From positions 1-11,168 of the forward strand of contig JAFDJI010000065.1 in NCBI GenBank assembly GCA_019307545.1: 11,168 nt of DNA, given 5' to 3'. Below, piece by piece: positions 6,916 through 11,168 of the stretch (its first letter is position 1; each line of letters begins with the position of its first letter). Under the pieces are notes generated by a model, which saw only the letters and a program-made list of their open reading frames with translations, had not been told where the DNA came from and made no database searches. Origin of the DNA: Deltaproteobacteria bacterium (lineage in GTDB: Bacteria > Myxococcota_A > UBA796 > GCA-2862545). A program made the translations under genes and the position numbers.

Positions 6916-7325
6916 GGGCTCACTCCTCACCCATACGTGGGGCAGATCTTCCGCGGTGATGAAGACGCGGCAGTTGGCGGGGTGGCGAGGGCGAGGGGAT
7001 CCTCCTGCCCACCGGGATCGCCCCATGCATGGGTGCCGAGAGCGCCGGAATCCCGGCTCCCGGCGGCTTCGAGCAGGTCAACAGGAAATGTCAGAAGGGC
7101 AGTGAAAAGGGGCTTTGAAAGCCATCTAAAGTACCGGACAGGTTCTGGCCGCCACCCCCTCCTGGTCATGGATACCGGGGTGGCATGCACGGATTGCCCC
7201 CCAATGTCGCCCTTCATGGTCCCGCTTGGAGTTGGCCCTGTCTGTCCACTCGGGGTTGGCTTTGGGCGTGGACCCCCGATGGCCTTGCTGGCACTGGTAA
7301 AACTGGGCGATCGGTGGCCGCCGAC
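6858..7325. other. Intergenic region upstream of the HNH gene with short palindromes
   Basis: About 470 bp with no confidently supported gene; the only coding candidate is the minus-strand 27-codon ORF at its left edge. Visible structure: a perfect 12-bp palindrome CCCATGCATGGG at 7022-7033; a 13-bp inverted repeat GGCTTTGAAAGCC at 7111-7123; and an A-rich, lower-GC stretch at about 7080-7135 that stands out from the surroundings and contains a possible promoter. From about 7140 to 7313 the plus strand is open in the HNH frame, but the translation (Trp/Gly/Pro-rich) does not resemble the family, so it is read as a leader. No terminator with a T-tract was seen after the peptidase gene. Confidence 0.5.
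7102..7130 (+). promoter_or_regulatory. Possible sigma-70 promoter overlapping an inverted repeat, upstream of the HNH gene
   Basis: GTGAAA at 7102-7107 and TCTAAA at 7125-7130 each match consensus at four of six positions and are 17 bp apart. The 13-bp inverted repeat GGCTTTGAAAGCC (7111-7123) fills the spacer, a typical place for a repressor operator. The stretch is notably A-rich for this genome. A transcript from here would carry a leader of about 190 nt before the HNH start, which is long. Weak evidence. Confidence 0.25.
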
Positions 7326-8777
7326 ATGCGGCTCGGCTCCGCGGAGGCGCTCCTCGAGGAGATGGTCTCGCTGGCGCGGGCGGGTGGAGCACTGGATCTG
7401 CGTCTCGCGCGGCTGATCGCCTGGTTCAAGCGGCAGGATCTCGCGCCCCTCGGCTACAGCAGCCTCCCCACCTTCTGCCGTGAACGGGTCGGCTGGGGCG
7501 GCACCTGGCAGCGCCAACTGGTTCGACTGGTGGAGAGCGACCTGAAGCTGGTGAAGCGGGCGGTGTTCCACGGGCTGCCGATGACGGTCGCGATCCTGGC
7601 GCCCGGGCGCGTCGAGCCCAACGAGCAGGCCACCTGGCTGATGGCGGCGCTGCGGGGCGAGGTGAGACCTCCGCGGTCCAAGCGGGCGGCGGCAGTGCCC
7701 AAGGTGGTGATCCATGGTCGGTTGGCCCGCCAGGTGCACGCGGCGCGCGACCTGGCGCGACTGGTGGTGGGGTGGCCGCTGTCCGTCCGGGGGGCAGACG
7801 CGTTCGTCCTGGGAAGCTGGCGCCAGCAGAGGCCCGGGGAGGAGATCCTGGCCGAGGCGCGCGAGACCCCGGCGCCGCCGGATCACGAGCCCGTGCCGGC
7901 GTGGGGCGGGCCTGACCCGGCCACCGCCTTGGTCGGTCCCTGGCGCGAGCCAGTCGATTTGGAGGACGGTTTGCGCCTGCTGGAGGAGGTGCAGCGGGCG
8001 CGGCGGGAGCGCAAGCTCCGGCTGGGGTGCCTCTACGCCCGGGTGGCGCGAAAAGGGCTGCACCAGGAGATGGGCTTCGACACCCTGGCCGAGATGGCAC
8101 GGGAGGGGTTGGGCTGTTCGGTGCGGACCTTGGAGCGTCACCGGAAACTCGCTGAGCAGCTGGAAGCGAACCCGGTGGTGGGCCGCGCGGTGGAAGAGGG
8201 GCTCGACCTGAATCGGGCGCAGCTGGTGCTGAAGACCTCCCAGCCGGAGACGACGGCAGACTGGGTCGAGGTGGCGCAGCGCACCGGGGTGCTCGAGTTG
8301 CAGCGGGCGACGCGTATGGCGGCGCGCGGGTTGGAGGAGGAGGTGCTCGCCACCTACAAGTGGGCGATGGCGCAGACGACAAATACTGTCGCCCTGCGGG
8401 CGGTGCAGGAGCCTGCGCCTGCGCCTGCCGTCATGGCGGTGCACCCAGACCTGCCCCAGGCGGCGGAATGGTTCGTGGAAACCGTCCGGCCAGAGCCGCA
8501 GAAGGGGTTTGGGAAGGTCAAGGAGCGGGATCGGTTCGTGTGCCAGAACCCGGAGTGCGGTCGGCGGAGCCTGCGGGCCCACGCGCACCACCTGGTGTTC
8601 CGGAGCGAGGGTGGGAGCGACGACGAGACCAACGGGGTCGCGGTGTGCAGTGGGTGCCACCTTCGGCTGGCGCACACCGGGCTGGTCTCGGTGCGGCGGG
8701 AGGGGGACGCGGTGGTGTGGACCTACCCCGGCGGCCGCTCGGTGACAGTGTTCGACGTTCCGCGGAGGTTCCGATGA
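7326..8777 (+). CDS. HNH endonuclease-family protein with duplicated helical module
   Basis: Encodes 483 residues from the ATG at 7326. A GTG at 7314, four codons earlier, is equally possible; neither has a good ribosome site. The upstream frame to 7185 is open but does not look coding. Residues 23-93 and 220-303 are two copies of a helical module sharing the pattern L-G-[YF]-x-[ST]-L-x-x-[FM]-x-R-E-x-[VL]-G, then L-x(n)-A-x-x-x-G-L. It probably binds DNA. Residues 400-455 are the HNH domain: CQNPEC (C406, C411), AHAHHLVFRSEGG (H421/H422), N436 in DETNGVAV, CSGCH (C441, C444, H445) and H450. The four cysteines suggest a structural zinc site. An HNH nuclease nicks or cuts DNA with one metal ion. 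Related proteins with HHxVFRSxGG and a C-x-x-C-H motif occur in Myxococcota genomes, often, as I recall, in many copies, which suggests a selfish or defence role; that is inference. It stands alone and converges with ccmI. Confidence 0.85.
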   Translation: MRLGSAEALLEEMVSLARAGGALDLRLARLIAWFKRQDLAPLGYSSLPTFCRERVGWGGTWQRQLVRLVESDLKLVKRAVFHGLPMTVAILAPGRVEPNEQATWLMAALRGEVRPPRSKRAAAVPKVVIHGRLARQVHAARDLARLVVGWPLSVRGADAFVLGSWRQQRPGEEILAEARETPAPPDHEPVPAWGGPDPATALVGPWREPVDLEDGLRLLEEVQRARRERKLRLGCLYARVARKGLHQEMGFDTLAEMAREGLGCSVRTLERHRKLAEQLEANPVVGRAVEEGLDLNRAQLVLKTSQPETTADWVEVAQRTGVLELQRATRMAARGLEEEVLATYKWAMAQTTNTVALRAVQEPAPAPAVMAVHPDLPQAAEWFVETVRPEPQKGFGKVKERDRFVCQNPECGRRSLRAHAHHLVFRSEGGSDDETNGVAVCSGCHLRLAHTGLVSVRREGDAVVWTYPGGRSVTVFDVPRRFR

Positions 8778-8811
8778 TCGGGTGTTTCCCGCGCAGCCGC
8801 GGCCCGCCCTC

Positions 8812-10236
8812 CTATCGTAGCTCCGCAAGCACGTCGGTGGTGCCCTTCGCGAGCCCGTTGCCGTGGTAGAGGGGCTCGTTGTCGGCGCGGGTCTGCAGGT
8901 CGCCGTCGAGGTCGATGCGGACGTGCAGGTCCAGGGTGTCGGGGAAGGTGTGTGGCGCCCCGCCCATGGCTATGGCGTTCGCGGGGGTGACCCGGAACGC
9001 GAGCGGGAAGGGGCCGGCCGGGAGCCGGACCGCCGCGAGCGGCGGGCCGCCTGCGGGGTCGTGGACCGACACCCACAGCACCTCCTGTCCGCTCAGGCGC
9101 GAGGCGACGCCTGGGTCCAGGGTCACCGTGCCCGCCAGCACCGTGTCGTGGCCGGCTGGCGCGAGCACCGCTTCGTGCGGGGACGGCTCCACCGGGGATT
9201 CGCCTGGAGGAACGTCTCCGGGGGCCGCGAGCATGGCCCGCGCCCGCGCCAGCTCTCCCTCCACCGTGGGGTCCCCGGCTGCGCCGCTGGCCACGGCCGA
9301 CTCCAGGGCCTGCACCGCGACCTCCGGCTTGCCCATCATCATGGCGAGGCTGCCCTTGTACACCAACGCGCCGAGGTGGTGGGGGTTCACGGCGAGCACC
9401 GCGTCCAGCTCCGCCATCGCCTGCTCCCGCTGCCCGATGGCGATGCGGAGGAAGGCGAAGTGCACCCGTGCGTCGGCGTTTTCGGGGTCGACCTGTCGCG
9501 CCCGGGTGTTGTAGGTCATCGCGGCCGCCAGGTCCTGCTGCTCGATGGCCATGGCGGCGAGGGTATTCAGGGCCTCGATGTCGTTGGGGTCGGCTGCGAG
9601 TTGGGCCTCCATCTCGGTGAACATCTGCTGGTGTTCCGCGGGCGCGGTGGCGCTGGGACCGCCCGTCATCGGCGCGTCGTCCCTGCGGGCTACGGTGTTG
9701 CCCTGTGCCCACCACACCAGGACGGCCACGAGAATCACCGCGAGCAGGGCCCACAGCGCGCCCTGCCAGGCCGGGGAGACCTTCGGTGCCGGCGGCGGGG
9801 CTGCCTTGCCGTCCAGGGCGGCGAGGGCGGCATCCACCGCCGCATCGCCGAGCTGGGCCCGCTGGGCCTCCAGCGATTGGCGTGCCGCGGCGTCGGCGCC
9901 GGGCACCGTATCGGTGCCGCCCTCCGGCACGACCGTGGGCGTGGCCTCCGGACCCTCGTCCAGCTCGCGCAATGCGCCCGCGCCCTTGGCGATCAACTCC
10001 TGTCGCTGCCGCGTGTACTCCTCGGCGTCGAGCTTCCCCTTCTCCAACTCCAGGGTGTGCAGCGCCTCCACGGTGGCGTCGCGCTCGCGCTCCAGGTCGG
10101 CACGGCGTCCGGAGAGCGCCGCTTCCTGCAACTCGTCCTCCGAGCTGTGGGTCCGCAGTGCGTAGACGAGACCGGCGATGACCCCCACGGCCATGACGAC
10201 AAGCGGCGGCCACCACTCGGCCCATTCGATGGTCAT
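8812..10236 (-). CDS. ccmI: Cytochrome c maturation protein CcmI
   Basis: Encodes 474 residues. CcmI carries apocytochrome c to the CcmF/CcmH haem ligation site in System I cytochrome c biogenesis. The layout matches the family: a transmembrane helix at about 10-27, a charged helical cytoplasmic loop (about 35-95, SGRRADLERERDATVEALH...LELEKGKLDAEEY) able to form a coiled coil, an Ala/Pro-rich stretch, a second transmembrane helix at about 158-176, then periplasmic TPR repeats at about 203-320. A C-terminal beta domain at about 353-447 (VSVHDPAGGPPLAAVRLPAGPFP, here split as VSVHDPAGG then PPLAAVRLPAGPFP) resembles the CcmI C-terminal domain. The ATG at 10236 overlaps the ccmH stop (ATGA), with GGAGG in the ccmH end as ribosome site, so the two are translationally coupled. 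The gene ends 34 bp from the convergent HNH gene; only weak 4-bp hairpins lie in that gap. Confidence 0.88.
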   Translation of the reverse strand: MTIEWAEWWPPLVVMAVGVIAGLVYALRTHSSEDELQEAALSGRRADLERERDATVEALHTLELEKGKLDAEEYTRQRQELIAKGAGALRELDEGPEATPTVVPEGGTDTVPGADAAARQSLEAQRAQLGDAAVDAALAALDGKAAPPPAPKVSPAWQGALWALLAVILVAVLVWWAQGNTVARRDDAPMTGGPSATAPAEHQQMFTEMEAQLAADPNDIEALNTLAAMAIEQQDLAAAMTYNTRARQVDPENADARVHFAFLRIAIGQREQAMAELDAVLAVNPHHLGALVYKGSLAMMMGKPEVAVQALESAVASGAAGDPTVEGELARARAMLAAPGDVPPGESPVEPSPHEAVLAPAGHDTVLAGTVTLDPGVASRLSGQEVLWVSVHDPAGGPPLAAVRLPAGPFPLAFRVTPANAIAMGGAPHTFPDTLDLHVRIDLDGDLQTRADNEPLYHGNGLAKGTTDVLAELR

Positions 10237-10859
10237 GGCGCGTCGTCCTCCAACTCGCGGAGCAGTTGCTCCTCGTAGGGGTCCTTCGGGACCAGGCCAA
10301 CATCGGAAGGCAGTGGCACGGCGTCAGGCTCCCGGCGCCAGCTGGTGGCGACCGCTGTGGCCCACGCCAGCACCAGTCCCAGCAGCACCGCCGGACCGAG
10401 CCACAGCAACCAGGCCAGCCCCTGCTTCGGCGGGCTGAGCAGCACCCACTCGCCGTACCGCGCGATGAAATAGTCCTCGATCTGCTCCTCTGTGTACCCG
10501 GCGACGACCAACTCGCGGACCCGGTCCTTCATCGCGACCGCGGTCGGGGAGGGGCTGTCGGCCACCGACAGGCCCTGGCACACCGGGCACCGCAGCCCGG
10601 AAGCGATCTCGTAGGTGAGCGGCTCCACGGTCTCTGATGCGGGTGGCGGTCCCGGAGGCGGGAGGTCTGCGGGAAGGCCCTCGATCGCCGCCGTGGTCTC
10701 CGGCTCCCCGGCCACCGCGGCCTCCGGCTCCCCGGCCACCGCGGCCTCCGGCTCCCCGGCCACCGCGGCCTCCGGTTCCCCTGCCGCCGTCGCGTCCAGC
10801 GAACCGACCAGCAGCACCGCGGCCAAGAGGACCAGGATTGCCCGGCGTCCGGCCGTCAT
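10233..10859 (-). CDS. ccmH: Cytochrome c maturation protein CcmH with repeat-expanded N-terminal linker
   Basis: Encodes 208 residues, longer than the roughly 150 usual for the single-domain family. CcmH is a membrane thiol-disulfide protein that, with CcmG, keeps the CxxCH cysteines of apocytochrome c reduced for haem attachment. The signature LRCPVCQG is at residues 89-96 (redox pair C91/C94), followed by the family helices (MKDRVRELVVAGYTEEQIED, then YFIARYGEWVLLSPP) and a transmembrane helix at about 148-168 that leaves a short cytoplasmic tail. Residues 5-21 are an export signal or anchor. Between them lies a linker of four AGEPE-x-x-x octapeptides (about 26-57) and a Pro-rich stretch (62-73), which accounts for the extra length. 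The ATG at 10859 overlaps the ccmG stop by 4 bp, and the ccmH stop overlaps the ccmI start. Confidence 0.93.
   Translation of the reverse strand: MTAGRRAILVLLAAVLLVGSLDATAAGEPEAAVAGEPEAAVAGEPEAAVAGEPETTAAIEGLPADLPPPGPPPASETVEPLTYEIASGLRCPVCQGLSVADSPSPTAVAMKDRVRELVVAGYTEEQIEDYFIARYGEWVLLSPPKQGLAWLLWLGPAVLLGLVLAWATAVATSWRREPDAVPLPSDVGLVPKDPYEEQLLRELEDDAP
10698..10793. repeat. 24-bp in-frame tandem repeat inside ccmH
   Basis: Three identical 24-bp units (10698-10721, 10722-10745, 10746-10769) and a fourth diverged one (10770-10793). On the plus strand each begins CTCCGGCTCCCCGGCC. Each unit encodes one octapeptide of the Ala-Gly-Glu-Pro-Glu type in CcmH. Identity at the DNA level, including silent positions, points to recent slippage or unequal exchange, so copy number may vary among strains. 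Confidence 0.95.
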
Positions 10860-11168
10860 GGTGCCCCCAGCAGGGTGGTGAGCAGGTCCCAGCTCACGGG
10901 TCCGACCTGCTTGTGGGTGATCACCCCATTCGCGTCGATGAAGTAGGTCTCGGGGACTCCGGCCACTCCGTAGTCCACGGCCATCTTTCCCCCCGGGTCG
11001 ACCAGGGTCTGGTAGGTCGAGCCCGCACGCTTCAGGTAGGCCTTGGCCTTCACCGGTTCGTCGGAGTACAGCACGCCAAAGAACGCCACCTCGTCGTACC
11101 GGGTGGCGGCCGATTGGAGCACGGGGTGCTCCTGCTTGCATGGCACGCACCAGGTGGACCAGAAGTTC
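10856..11168 (-). CDS. ccmG: CcmG/DsbE-type periplasmic thioredoxin, 5' part outside the window
   Basis: The frame is open from the right edge to a TGA at 10858-10856, giving the last 103 residues; the N-terminal signal anchor and first strands lie beyond the window. The visible part starts NFWSTWCVPCKQEHP, with the WCVPC active site at 11152-11138. It continues with the thioredoxin core and has the conserved cis-proline motif GVPET (10960-10946) followed by YFIDANGVI. WCxPC with GVPET is characteristic of CcmG/DsbE, which passes reducing equivalents from CcdA/DsbD to CcmH and apocytochrome c in the periplasm. The 4-bp overlap with ccmH and the ccmG-ccmH-ccmI order support this over a generic TlpA/ResA protein. 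ccmF would be expected just upstream, outside the window. Confidence 0.92.
   Translation of the reverse strand, partial: NFWSTWCVPCKQEHPVLQSAATRYDEVAFFGVLYSDEPVKAKAYLKRAGSTYQTLVDPGGKMAVDYGVAGVPETYFIDANGVITHKQVGPVSWDLLTTLLGAP

Noticed and set aside
6858..7325. Structured omega/HEARO-type RNA linked to the HNH gene
   Set aside because: Those RNAs accompany IscB/IsrB proteins; this protein has no RuvC parts or arginine-rich bridge helix, and I could not identify the RNA fold by eye.
8779..8791. Terminator hairpin between the HNH gene and ccmI
   Set aside because: CGGG-TGTTT-CCCG has only a 4-bp stem and no T-tract on either strand.
6927..8828. A 633-codon minus-strand frame opposite the HNH gene
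   Set aside because: Translation is Pro/Arg/His-rich without motifs, while the plus strand carries intact HNH residues.
8863..10278. A 471-codon plus-strand frame opposite ccmI
   Set aside because: Shadow frame; CcmI domain order and the ATGA coupling with ccmH identify the real strand.
8723..10303. A 526-codon minus-strand frame overlapping ccmI in another frame
   Set aside because: Arg/Gly/Ala-rich out-of-frame translation of ccmI, with no recognisable domain.

Overview
The window is GC-rich DNA (about 70% by eye) from a free-living Gram-negative bacterium, most likely a member of the Myxococcota. The best taxonomic clue is a MYXO-CTERM-like sorting tail (Cys-Gly-Cys, hydrophobic stretch, Arg-Arg-Arg) on the M28 peptidase. 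A Myxococcota-style two-module HNH protein and lipoprotein/TonB-like features fit with this. No tRNA, rRNA, CRISPR array or transposon was recognised.

Layout. (1) 1-188, plus strand: the last 61 codons of a gene that begins outside the window, ending in a small beta-sandwich tail. (2) 277-5690, plus strand: two genes joined by an ATGA overlap. Together they encode what is normally one bacterial alpha-2-macroglobulin (A2M) polypeptide. The first (1043 aa) has one N-terminal membrane segment, the MG1-MG6/bait-side domains and two embedded TonB-C/AgmX-like modules. The second (761 aa) is a lipoprotein with the MG7-to-C-terminal half and a thioester-domain-like helical region that lacks the thioester motif. 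(3) 5663-5783: about 2.7 copies of a 45-bp direct repeat running across the stop codon of the second A2M gene up to the next gene. (4) 5796-6857, plus strand: a secreted zinc M28 aminopeptidase with the MYXO-CTERM-like tail, probably translated from a leaderless mRNA. (5) 6858-7325: a mostly non-coding gap with several short palindromes, a possible promoter and a possible 27-codon minus-strand ORF. (6) 7326-8777, plus strand: an HNH nuclease-family protein with a duplicated helical module. (7) 8812-11168, minus strand: ccmG (partial), ccmH and ccmI, each overlapping the next by 4 bp, a segment of a System I cytochrome c maturation operon that enters from the right edge.

How the genes work together. 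The two A2M halves are translationally coupled and are predicted to sit in different envelope membranes (inner-membrane anchor and lipid anchor), so they may assemble a two-chain protein across the periplasm. The M28 peptidase is also exported but is probably a separate transcription unit. CcmG and CcmH form the thioredox/apocytochrome-reduction arm and CcmI the apocytochrome chaperone of haem attachment. The HNH gene converges on ccmI with a 34-bp gap and looks like an independent, possibly selfish gene.

The most unusual items are the split, thioester-less A2M with internal TonB-C-like modules, the stop-codon-spanning 45-bp repeats, and the 24-bp in-frame repeat expansion in ccmH.
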